15,557 nt of DNA. Origin: CAZYXO01 sp964651315 (GTDB lineage: Bacteria > Bacillota_I > Bacilli_A > RF39 > UBA660). The notes under the pieces are model-generated. The model did no database searches. It saw only the letters and a list, made by a program, of their open reading frames with translations, and was not told the DNA's origin. The position numbers and the translations under genes are program-made. Below are positions 5,610 to 12,693 of this stretch, piece by piece (within the stretch, counting starts at the first letter, position 1; each line of letters starts with the position of its first letter). The stretch spans positions 1 to 15,557 of the forward strand of contig CAZYXO010000022.1 of assembly GCA_964651315.1 (NCBI GenBank), read 5' to 3'.

Positions 5610-6510
5610 AATAATAATTAAAGAAGAAAATAATATCAAAGATATGATTTATGAAATAAGAGGAAAGCAAGTTATGCTTGATAGTGATTTAGCAAAACTT
5701 TATCAATGTAAAAATGGTACGAAAGAAATAAATCAAGCGGTTAAAAGAAACATTAATAAATTTCCCGAAAGATTTTCTTGGGTTTTACTAGATGAAGAAA
5801 CTTTAAATTTGCGGTCACAAATTGTGACCACAAAAAATAGAAATTCTATTAATAAAAAAAGATATAACTCAAGAGTTTTTACTGAACAAGGCATTGCAAT
5901 GCTTGCAACAGTATTAAAAACAGAAATCGCGGATGAAGTGAGTATAAAAATAATGGATGCTTTTGTTTTAATGAGAAGATATATAACAAGTAATTATAAT
6001 TATGATCAAAGAATATCAAATTTAGAAATAAAATATATCGAACATGATAATAAGATAGATAAAGTATTAAAATGCTTAGAAAAACCTGAAACAAATAATC
6101 ATATATTCTTTGAAGGACAAATATACGACGCATATTCTAAAATAATAGATATATTAAGTGTTGCAACTAAAGAATTAATAATAATAGATAATTATTCAGA
6201 TAAAACATTATTAGATATAATATCAAAAATAAATAAGAAAACTTTATTAATAACTAGTAAAGATAGTTATATAGAAGAAATAGATATTAACAAATATAAT
6301 GAACAATATACTAATTTACAAGTAATAATAAATAATACATTTCATGATAGGTATTTTATTATTGATAAAAATATATTTTATCATTGTGGAAGTTCCATAA
6401 ATAAAGCAGGAACTAAAACATTTTCGATAAACAAAATAGAAGATGGAATGGTTAAAAAATTATTAATAGATGAAATTAAAGAAATAAAGGAAAAAGAAAT
6501 GGAGAATTAA
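5599..6510 (+). CDS. ORF6N domain protein with C-terminal PLD-like domain (copy 3)
   Basis: The 303-residue protein has ORF6N at about residues 10-115: IYEIRGKQVMLDSDLAKLYQ, AVKRNINKFPERFSWVL, LRSQIVT, RVFTEQGIAMLATVLK. A linker and a PLD-like domain (about 165-300) nearly identical to that of copy 2 follow. The HKD-like motif is His249-x-Arg251-x4-Asp256, then HCGSSINKAG. The N-terminal 30 residues also match copy 2 closely, while the middle (about 35-160) is clearly different, including an inserted KNGTKE loop at about 37-42. Conserved ends with a diverged middle suggests selection or recombination for different recognition specificity. TTGGAGAT about 9 bases upstream supports ATG 5599, which overlaps the end of copy 2 by 11 bases. 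No terminator separates it from comEA. Confidence 0.82.
   Translation: MTNEIIIKEENNIKDMIYEIRGKQVMLDSDLAKLYQCKNGTKEINQAVKRNINKFPERFSWVLLDEETLNLRSQIVTTKNRNSINKKRYNSRVFTEQGIAMLATVLKTEIADEVSIKIMDAFVLMRRYITSNYNYDQRISNLEIKYIEHDNKIDKVLKCLEKPETNNHIFFEGQIYDAYSKIIDILSVATKELIIIDNYSDKTLLDIISKINKKTLLITSKDSYIEEIDINKYNEQYTNLQVIINNTFHDRYFIIDKNIFYHCGSSINKAGTKTFSINKIEDGMVKKLLIDEIKEIKEKEMEN
5808..5834. repeat. Coding palindrome in ORF6N gene 3
   Basis: GGTCACAA-A-TTGTGACC (5813-5829) is a perfect odd palindrome, extended after one C-A mismatch by four more pairs (5808-5811 with 5831-5834). The centre, 5821, is again the first base of the codon after the conserved Gln (Gln74). It encodes LRSQIVT. Confidence 0.8.
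6090..6195 (+). repeat. Direct repeat, copy B (106 bp, PLD-like domain start)
   Basis: Identical to 5180-5285, at an offset of exactly 910 bases. The pair gives homologous recombination a route to delete or fuse copies 2 and 3 in frame. Confidence 0.9.
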
Positions 6511-6514
6511 AGAT

Positions 6515-6661
6515 ATGGAAATAAAAGAAAATACATTAATAAATGATAAAATTAGGTATATTATATGTAATGGTAATGCCTATAAATTAATTTGGTTTAA
6601 GTATGATAGTAAATATAAAAGAAAGGAGGGTAGTAATTATGATAGAAAAAATAAAAGATAA
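6515..6661 (+). CDS. Possible 48-residue ORF between ORF6N cluster and comEA
   Basis: An ATG four bases after the ORF6N copy 3 stop, with GGAG (6501-6504) 10 bases upstream, opens a 48-codon frame. It starts MEIKENTLINDKIRYIICNG and ends in a very basic tail (KYKRKEGSNYDRKNKR). It runs through the comEA ribosome binding site and 23 bases into comEA. I recognise no domain. It could be a real leader peptide or small protein coupling the two gene groups, or chance. The early part (about 25 residues) looks protein-like, and the tail reads through purine-rich comEA control sequence. Confidence 0.25.
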   Translation: MEIKENTLINDKIRYIICNGNAYKLIWFKYDSKYKRKEGSNYDRKNKR

Positions 6662-7337
6662 ATGGTATTTTATAGTAATTGGTATTTTAAGTATATGTGT
6701 AATTGCATCAAGTTACTTTGCTTATACAATGTATGAATGTTGTCAAAACAAAAATAATGAAGAAGAAGTTTTAGCAATTAATACTAATGAAGAGAGTGAA
6801 GTAGTTGAAAGTAAAAATATCGAAAAAACATTCTTTGTTGAAGTAAAAGGTTATGTTAAAAAGCCAGGAGTTTATGAAATAAAAGATGGTATGATAATAA
6901 ATGATGTTATTAAAATGTCAGGTAACTTTAAAAGTAATGCTTATACAAATAATATTAATTTAAGTAAGAAATTAAATGCTGAAATGGTTATTTATGTTTA
7001 TTCTAAAACTGAATATAGTAAATTAAATGAAAAAATAATTGAAGTAAAAGAAACATGTAATTGCAAAGAATATGATATAAAAGAATGTATCGATAATGGT
7101 AGTTCAGTTATTAATGTTGGAGAAACTAATGAAAATAATAATAATAATTTAGTAAATATTAATACAGCATCTAAAGAAGAACTATTAACTATTAGTGGAA
7201 TAGGGGATAGTAAAGCAAGTAAAATAATAGAATATCGAGAATTAAATGGTTTATTTTCAACTATTGAAGACATTATGAATGTAAGTGGTATCGGTGAGAG
7301 CATTTTCAATACAATTAAGGAAAGTATTACTGTGTAA
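6639..7337 (+). CDS. comEA: Competence protein ComEA, DNA receptor
   Basis: ComEA binds double-stranded DNA at the outer face of the membrane and passes it to ComEC during transformation. From ATG 6639 the protein has 232 residues. A membrane anchor is at about 9-31 (WYFIVIGILSICVIASSYFA), followed by an acidic linker. A SLBB domain lies at about 65-123 (FFVEVKGYVKKPGVYEIKDG). A C-terminal pair of helix-hairpin-helix motifs follows at about 170-232 (VNINTASKEELLTISGIG and IMNVSGIGESI), the DNA-binding part. An in-frame ATG at 6603 would add 12 residues, but AAAGGAGGG at 6622-6630 fits only the ATG at 6639. It overlaps the start region of comEC. The CNC/KEC Cys in the linker are unusual but of unknown meaning. 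Confidence 0.93.
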   Translation: MIEKIKDKWYFIVIGILSICVIASSYFAYTMYECCQNKNNEEEVLAINTNEESEVVESKNIEKTFFVEVKGYVKKPGVYEIKDGMIINDVIKMSGNFKSNAYTNNINLSKKLNAEMVIYVYSKTEYSKLNEKIIEVKETCNCKEYDIKECIDNGSSVINVGETNENNNNNLVNINTASKEELLTISGIGDSKASKIIEYRELNGLFSTIEDIMNVSGIGESIFNTIKESITV

Positions 7338-9381
7338 TTCGTTTTATTATTTATTACTTATATTTAGTTTAATATATGTTTTATTTGTCACTAAAATAAT
7401 TAAATATGAAACAAAATATGATCATAATACAAATAATATTAGTGGAATTATTGATTTCTATAAAATAGATGGAGATAAAATAACATTAGTAATAATTGAT
7501 AAAGAAAAAATAATAGGAAACTATTATGTTAAAGAAGAAAAAGAACTAGCATACTTAAAAGAAAATTTAAAATATGGGAGTAGTATAAGTATTAATGGTA
7601 GCATAAATAAACCAATTAATAATACAATACCAAGTACATTTAATTATAAAGAATATTTATATAATAAAAAAATATATATAACTTTTAATATAGAAAGTTT
7701 AAAAATAAATAAAACAAAAATAAGTTTAAAATATAAAATTAAAAATATGTTTTTAAATAAGTTTAGTGAAAATGATAAGGTTAGTAATTACATCAATATA
7801 TTAGTTCTAGGCAACAAAAATAATTTTGATAGCAATGAGATGAATAACTATCAAATAAACGGTGTAACGCATTTATTTGCGATATCAGGAATGCATATAG
7901 GAGTATTATCTTTAATATTGTTAAAAATATTTAAGAGAATGAAAATAAATGAAGATAAAGCATATTTTATTGTAATAATATTTTTATGGTTTTATGCTTT
8001 TATTACATCATTTTCAGGATCTGTTTTAAGATCTACTATGTTTTTTACATTATTATCTTTAAATAAAATATATTATACAAATGTAAAAACATTAAATGTA
8101 ATGATTTTATCAATTATAATTTTAATGTTTATTAATCCATTTATAATATATGATATAGGATTTTTATATTCAGTAGTAACAAGTTTAGGATTAATCTATT
8201 ATGGTAAATATTTAAATAAAGGTACTTATTTTACTAAATTAATTAAAACAAGTGGAGTAGCAATGTTATTTAGTTTACCAATAACTATTAATTCTTGTTA
8301 TGAAATAAACGTATTATCATTATTTAATAATATGATATTTGTTCCTTTTGTTACATTAGTGTTATATCCTATATGTTTAATTACATATTTTTTACCATTT
8401 ATAAGTCCTGTAGTTAATTTATGTATCATAATAATTGAATGGTTAAATGAAATACTTAGTAGTATAAAAATATTTTTAATTAATATTCCGAAAATGAATT
8501 TAATATTTATTATAATATTTTATATTTGCTTACTTGTAGGTGTTAATAAGAAAAAAATATTATTTATTAATTTACTATTAATCCTACTTGTTAAAATAAT
8601 AACTAAAATAGATAGTAATGCTTATGTATATTTTTTAGATATAGGACAGGGGGATAGTGCTGTTTTAATCAGTCCTTATAAAAGTGAAGTGATAATGATA
8701 GATACTGGTGGTAAGTTAAATTATACTAAAGAATCGTGGGCATTAAAAAATAAAACATATAATGTAAGTGATAATGTCATCATATTTTTAAAAAGTTTAG
8801 GAATAACTAAAATAGATTTAATGGTTCTTACTCATGGAGATGAAGATCATGCAGGAGAAGCAATAAACATTATGAGTAAATTAAAAGTTAAAAAGTTAAT
8901 GATAAATAATGGTGAATATAATCATTTAGAACAAGAAATATTAAAGATAAATACTAAATTAGTAAATAGTTATAATGGGTATTTTAAAATAAATAATTTA
9001 AATACTAAAGATTATAAAAATGAAAATGATAATAGTATTATTTCCTTGATAAAAGTTTTTAAAACTAATATATTATTTATGGGTGATGCTTCTAAAAAAC
9101 AAGAATTAGAATTAATTAAAAAATATAAATTAAATGTTGATATTTTAAAATTAGGACATCATGGCTCTAAAACAAGTAGTGATAAAAGATTTTTGGCAGC
9201 TATTAAACCTAAGATGTCGATAATATCATCAGGAAGAAATAATCGTTTTAATCATCCTCATCAAATTACTATAGATAATTTAAGTGAACTTAATATTGAT
9301 TATAAAAATACTCAAGTATCAGGAACAATTAAATACATAATTAATCAAAATAATTGCACGTTTTTAACTTATCCGCCATAA
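7285..9381 (+). CDS. comEC: Competence protein ComEC, DNA uptake channel with metallo-beta-lactamase domain
   Basis: ComEC forms the membrane channel that carries single-stranded DNA into the cytoplasm. The protein (up to 698 residues) has two N-terminal helices and an OB-like DUF4131 region (about 50-150). The multi-helix Competence domain follows (about 165-440, beginning GVTHLFAISGMHIGVLSL). A C-terminal metallo-beta-lactamase-like domain runs from FLDIGQGDSAVLI (about 449): THGDEDHAG with His517, Asp519, Asp521, His522; LFMGDAS; LGHHGSKTSS; NRFNHPH. The metal ligands look intact, fitting the proposed nuclease role. The start is uncertain. GTG 7285 (or 7294) lies inside comEA without a good ribosome binding site, whereas AAGGAAAG at 7317-7324 points to CTG 7330, a rare start that would give about 683 residues. 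Either way comEA and comEC are translationally coupled. Confidence 0.93.
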   Translation: MVSVRAFSIQLRKVLLCNSFYYLLLIFSLIYVLFVTKIIKYETKYDHNTNNISGIIDFYKIDGDKITLVIIDKEKIIGNYYVKEEKELAYLKENLKYGSSISINGSINKPINNTIPSTFNYKEYLYNKKIYITFNIESLKINKTKISLKYKIKNMFLNKFSENDKVSNYINILVLGNKNNFDSNEMNNYQINGVTHLFAISGMHIGVLSLILLKIFKRMKINEDKAYFIVIIFLWFYAFITSFSGSVLRSTMFFTLLSLNKIYYTNVKTLNVMILSIIILMFINPFIIYDIGFLYSVVTSLGLIYYGKYLNKGTYFTKLIKTSGVAMLFSLPITINSCYEINVLSLFNNMIFVPFVTLVLYPICLITYFLPFISPVVNLCIIIIEWLNEILSSIKIFLINIPKMNLIFIIIFYICLLVGVNKKKILFINLLLILLVKIITKIDSNAYVYFLDIGQGDSAVLISPYKSEVIMIDTGGKLNYTKESWALKNKTYNVSDNVIIFLKSLGITKIDLMVLTHGDEDHAGEAINIMSKLKVKKLMINNGEYNHLEQEILKINTKLVNSYNGYFKINNLNTKDYKNENDNSIISLIKVFKTNILFMGDASKKQELELIKKYKLNVDILKLGHHGSKTSSDKRFLAAIKPKMSIISSGRNNRFNHPHQITIDNLSELNIDYKNTQVSGTIKYIINQNNCTFLTYPP

Positions 9382-9391
9382 AATATAATGT

Positions 9392-9409
9392 CGCTATAAT
9401 ATTATAGCG
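9392..9409. repeat. Perfect 18-bp palindrome after comEC
   Basis: CGCTATAAT is followed directly by its inverse ATTATAGCG. There is no T-tract next to it, so it is not a classic terminator. It may be a protein site or an RNA-stability hairpin for the comEC message end. Confidence 0.5.
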
Positions 9410-9421
9410 TTGATATAAATT

Positions 9422-9445
9422 AAGAGGTGTAAAAGCCTCTTTTTA
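9422..9445 (+). terminator. Terminator of the comEA-comEC transcript
   Basis: AAGAGG (9422-9427) pairs with CCTCTT (9436-9441), followed by T5. It is the only terminator seen between the ORF6N cluster and the T-box promoter, so ORF6N genes and competence genes could share a transcript ending here. Confidence 0.7.
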
Positions 9446-9484
9446 ACTTTAGGTAATTTTTATCTATTATTCGCCTTATTTTAA

Positions 9485-9513
9485 TTGACTTCAAAGGAAA
9501 ATTTGGTTAAAAT
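9485..9513 (+). promoter_or_regulatory. Sigma-A-type promoter of the hisS-asnS-gatCAB operon
   Basis: TTGACT (9485-9490) and TAAAAT (9508-9513) are spaced by exactly 17 bases, directly ahead of the T-box leader. Transcription would start near 9520. Confidence 0.7.
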
Positions 9514-9519
9514 AAGATT

Positions 9520-9727
9520 GTAATTCTTATGGAAAAGAAATAGTAATTTAAATACGTATATTAAAGAGAATTAGTATTTGGTGAAAACTAATTATATGTA
9601 ATAAATGAATAACAACTTTTTAGTATAAGAACGCATACATTTGCGATAAAAATAAAAGAGTACCTAGTAAAGTAAGGTGGCACCGCGGAATTTTTTCGTC
9701 CTTACAATTGTTTTACTAGGTTTTTTA
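9520..9727 (+). promoter_or_regulatory. T-box riboswitch (tRNA-sensing leader), probably tRNA-Asn
   Basis: The T-box core AAGGTGGCACCGCGG (9674-9688) is unmistakable. Stem I elements are seen upstream: AAATAGTAA, AAAGAG, a hairpin ATTAGT/ACTAAT with GGTGAAAA in its loop, and TGAA ahead of the specifier region at 9611-9616 (AACAAC). A long terminator forms from CCTAGTAAA (9663-9671) with TTTACTAGG (9712-9720), plus GTAAGG (9672-9677) with CCTTAC (9700-9705), followed by T6. Uncharged tRNA binding through its anticodon and its NCCA end would favour the antiterminator and let hisS be transcribed. AAC is an Asn codon. TGGC (9678-9681) requires discriminator base G, as in bacterial tRNA-Asn, whereas tRNA-His carries C. 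The exact specifier register is inference. Confidence 0.92.
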
Positions 9728-9747
9728 AAAAGAAAGAAGGAATAAAA

Positions 9748-10989
9748 ATGATTAATCGCCAAAAAGGAACTTATGATATTTATGGAAAAGAAGGTAAAGT
9801 TTTAAAACAAATTAGTTATGTAGTAGATGCTTATGCAAGTCTTTATAATTATGATTATATTAGAACACCTTTATTTGAAGCAACAGAGTTATATCATCGA
9901 AGTGTAGGGGAAAATACGGATATTGTAAGTAAAGAAACATATGATTTTAAGGATCGTGGAGAAAGAAATATTACATTAAGACCAGAAGGAACAGCAGGAA
10001 TTACAAGAGCGTTAATTGAAAATAAATTATATGGTAATAGAAATGATACCATTAAATTATATTATGATGGGACAATGTATCGTTATGAAAGACCACAAAG
10101 TGGTAGAAATAGAGAATTTACGCAAGTAGGAGTAGAAGTATTTAATAGTGATGATGTCATGATTGATGCTGAAGTTATCAGTCTAGGATTTAATATTTTA
10201 CGTGAACTTGGAATTAATGATGTCGAAGTACACATAAATACTTTAGGTGATAAAGAATCAAGAAGTAATTATACTGAATCTTTAGTAGAATATTTTAAAC
10301 CACATATTAATAATTTATGTCCTGATTGTCAAAAAAGAATAAATACAAATCCTTTAAGAATACTTGATTGTAAAGTAGATAGAGAAATGGATATATTTAA
10401 AAATGCCCCAAAAATAAATGATTATTTAAGTAAAGATAGTATGGAAAGATTTAAAAAATTAGAAAGTATGTTAAAAATTCTTGATGTTGATTATGTTATC
10501 GATAATAATTTAGTTCGTGGACTTGATTATTATGATCATGTTGTATTTGAATATATAACAAATTATTCAAATGTAACCCTTGGTGGTGGTGGTAGATACA
10601 ATCATTTAGTAGAACAACTTGGTGGTCCCGAATTACCAGCAGTAGGTTTTGCTTTTGGAGTAGAACGTTTAATCAATGAAATAATTAATAATCAAGAAAT
10701 CGAAGAACAAAAATTAGATGTATATATTATGAGTATAAATGAAGAAGAAAAAATGCACGCTTTAGAAATTAGTCAAAATTTACGTTTAAATGATATAAAA
10801 ACGGAAATAAATGGGAATAATCTAAGTATGAAATCACAATTTAAAATAGCTGATAATGCTAAATTTTTAATAATTTTAAATAGTGAAGAATTAAATAAAG
10901 GTTTAGTTAAAGTAAGAGATAATGCAACAAAAGAAGAAGTAAGTGTTGATGAAAGTGAAATAGCAGAATATATGCTAGGAATAATATAG
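9748..10989 (+). CDS. hisS: Histidyl-tRNA synthetase
   Basis: Class II synthetase that charges tRNA-His with histidine. The 413-residue length is normal. Visible signatures are the N-terminal INRQKGTYDI, motif 2 with RPEGTAGITRAL and YRYERPQSGRNREFTQVGVE (about 111-130), the histidine-binding loop RGLDYYDHVVFEY (about 256-268), GGGGRYNHLVEQLGG, and motif 3 (PAVGFAFGVERL). A C-terminal anticodon-binding domain runs from about residue 330 (LDVYIMSIN onwards). AGAAGG 7 bases upstream supports the ATG. It is the first gene behind the T-box leader and lies 15 bases before asnS. An unpaired Cys cluster (LCPDC...DCK, about 190-210) corresponds to the insertion domain of bacterial HisRS. Confidence 0.96.
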   Translation: MINRQKGTYDIYGKEGKVLKQISYVVDAYASLYNYDYIRTPLFEATELYHRSVGENTDIVSKETYDFKDRGERNITLRPEGTAGITRALIENKLYGNRNDTIKLYYDGTMYRYERPQSGRNREFTQVGVEVFNSDDVMIDAEVISLGFNILRELGINDVEVHINTLGDKESRSNYTESLVEYFKPHINNLCPDCQKRINTNPLRILDCKVDREMDIFKNAPKINDYLSKDSMERFKKLESMLKILDVDYVIDNNLVRGLDYYDHVVFEYITNYSNVTLGGGGRYNHLVEQLGGPELPAVGFAFGVERLINEIINNQEIEEQKLDVYIMSINEEEKMHALEISQNLRLNDIKTEINGNNLSMKSQFKIADNAKFLIILNSEELNKGLVKVRDNATKEEVSVDESEIAEYMLGII

Positions 10990-11004
10990 AAAAGAGGAAA
11001 TGTA

Positions 11005-12384
11005 ATGGATTTAAAAGATTTATATCAAAGTATAAATGAATACTTAGATAAAGAAGTAACATTAGAAGGATGGGTTAAATATAATCGTCCGCAAAAAGAA
11101 TTTGGTTTTATTGAATTTAATGATGGAACAATATTTAAGAATATTCAATTAGTTTATGATAATAATTTAAGTGATTTTGAAAATATTACGAAAATTAAAA
11201 CTGGAAGTGCAATAAAAATTAAAGGTATTTTAGTAAAATCAACCGGAAGTGGTCAAGAATATGAAATAAAAGTTGAAAATGTCGAAGTACTTGGTAATGT
11301 AGATGATGATTATCCAATTCAACCTAAAAGACACACAGTAGAATTTTTACGAAGTATTGCTTACTTAAGACCAAGAACAAATTTATTTAATGCCGTATTT
11401 AGAGTAAGAAGTGTTGTTGCAGATGCAATTCATACATATTTTCAAAAGAATAATTATGTATATTTTCACAGTCCAATTATAACTGGTGCTGATTGTGAAG
11501 GTAGTGGCGAAATGTTTAAAGTAACTACTCTTGATATGAATAATTTACCACTTAATGAAGATAAAAAAGTTGATTACACTAAAGATTTATTTGGAAAACC
11601 TACTTATATAACTGGTTCAGGACAATTACATGGTGAAACATATGCCATGGCTTATAAAAAAATATATACTTTTGGTCCAACAATGCGTACGGAAAACTCG
11701 AATACCAAAACTCATGCTAATGAATTTTGGATGATTGAACCCGAAATTGCTTTTTGTGATTTAAATGGTTTGATGGATATCGAAGAAGATATGCTAAAGT
11801 TTGTTGTTAAAACAGTAATTGATAAATGTAGTTTAGAATTAGATTTTTTTGATAAATTTGTCCAAAAAGGATTAATCGAAAAATTAAATAAAGTTTTGAC
11901 AAATGAATTTGTTCGAATTACTCATCATGATGCTATTGATTTACTTAAAAATGCAGATGTTAAATGGGAATTTGCGCCTGTTTATGATGGTGATATAGCA
12001 AAAGAACACGAAAAATATATTACTGAGTATTTTAATGGTCCAGTATTTATAACCGATTGGCCAAAAGATATTAAAGCGTTTTATATGAAATTAAATAGAG
12101 ATGGTAAAACAGTGGCAGCAGTTGATTTAGAAGTTCCTGGTTCAGGCGAACTTATGGGTGGAAGTCAAAGAGAAGACAATTATGATTTATTAATTAAACG
12201 TATGAAAGAAATGAATATTCCACTAGAAGGATTAGAATGGTATACAAATTTACGTCGTTTTGGTGGTTGTTATCATTCTGGTTTTGGTCTAGGATTTGAA
12301 AGATTAGTTATGTATGTTACTGGAGTAGAAAATATTCGTGATGTAATTCCTTATCCAAGAACACCTAACAACTGTGATTATTAA
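11005..12384 (+). CDS. asnS: Asparaginyl-tRNA synthetase
   Basis: Class IIb synthetase charging tRNA-Asn. Residues 15-105 form the OB-fold anticodon-binding domain (VTLEGWVKYNRPQKEFGFIE). The catalytic core has TGSGQLHGETYAMA, motif 2 FGPTMRTENSNTKTHANEFW followed by MIEPE, and motif 3 FGLGFERLVMYVTG. The ENSNT...EFWMIEPE signature separates AsnRS from AspRS, and the length (459) is usual. An insert around VDYTKDLFGKPTY matches the longer AsnRS form. GAGGAAA about 8 bases before the ATG fits as ribosome binding site. Its presence downstream of a T-box whose specifier reads AAC makes biological sense of the operon's regulation. It also means GatCAB encoded downstream is not needed for Asn-tRNA. 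Confidence 0.95.
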   Translation: MDLKDLYQSINEYLDKEVTLEGWVKYNRPQKEFGFIEFNDGTIFKNIQLVYDNNLSDFENITKIKTGSAIKIKGILVKSTGSGQEYEIKVENVEVLGNVDDDYPIQPKRHTVEFLRSIAYLRPRTNLFNAVFRVRSVVADAIHTYFQKNNYVYFHSPIITGADCEGSGEMFKVTTLDMNNLPLNEDKKVDYTKDLFGKPTYITGSGQLHGETYAMAYKKIYTFGPTMRTENSNTKTHANEFWMIEPEIAFCDLNGLMDIEEDMLKFVVKTVIDKCSLELDFFDKFVQKGLIEKLNKVLTNEFVRITHHDAIDLLKNADVKWEFAPVYDGDIAKEHEKYITEYFNGPVFITDWPKDIKAFYMKLNRDGKTVAAVDLEVPGSGELMGGSQREDNYDLLIKRMKEMNIPLEGLEWYTNLRRFGGCYHSGFGLGFERLVMYVTGVENIRDVIPYPRTPNNCDY

Positions 12385-12393
12385 GGTGAAGTT

Positions 12394-12693
12394 ATGAAGT
12401 TTGATGAAAATTTAGTAAACGATCTTGCTGATAAATTATTAATTGGTTTAACAGAAGAAGAAAATAAAATGGTTTTAGAAGAATTTGAAATAATCGATAA
12501 AAACATTGATTTAATTAATCAAATTCCCAATATTGGGGAAGTGGAACCAATGTTTTTTCCATTTGTTATGAGTATTGATGAACTTGAGGAAGATATACCA
12601 GTTGATTCAATCCCAGCAACTGAAGCTTTTAGCAATTGCGAATCTATGGAAAATGGAAGTGTTAAAGTTCCAAGGGTGATTAGTAATGTTTAG
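12394..12693 (+). CDS. gatC: Glutamyl-tRNA(Gln) amidotransferase subunit C
   Basis: GatC wraps around GatA and GatB and stabilises the amidotransferase. The 99 residues show the family pattern: helices with LVNDLADKLLIGLTEEENKMVLEEFEII, the IPNIGEVEPMFFPF segment (family form DTEGVEPLxxP), and the acidic C-terminal stretch with LEEDIPVDSIPATEAFSNCE (family form LREDxVxxSLxxEEALxNAP). It ends in VKVPRVISNV, as usual. AAGGTGA overlapping the asnS stop is the ribosome binding site, so translation is coupled to asnS. Its last 8 bases overlap gatA. Confidence 0.9.
   Translation: MKFDENLVNDLADKLLIGLTEEENKMVLEEFEIIDKNIDLINQIPNIGEVEPMFFPFVMSIDELEEDIPVDSIPATEAFSNCESMENGSVKVPRVISNV

Noticed and set aside
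5879..7309. Reverse-strand frames opposite ORF6N copy 3 and comEA
   Set aside because: They lie opposite well-supported genes and show no domain or start signal.
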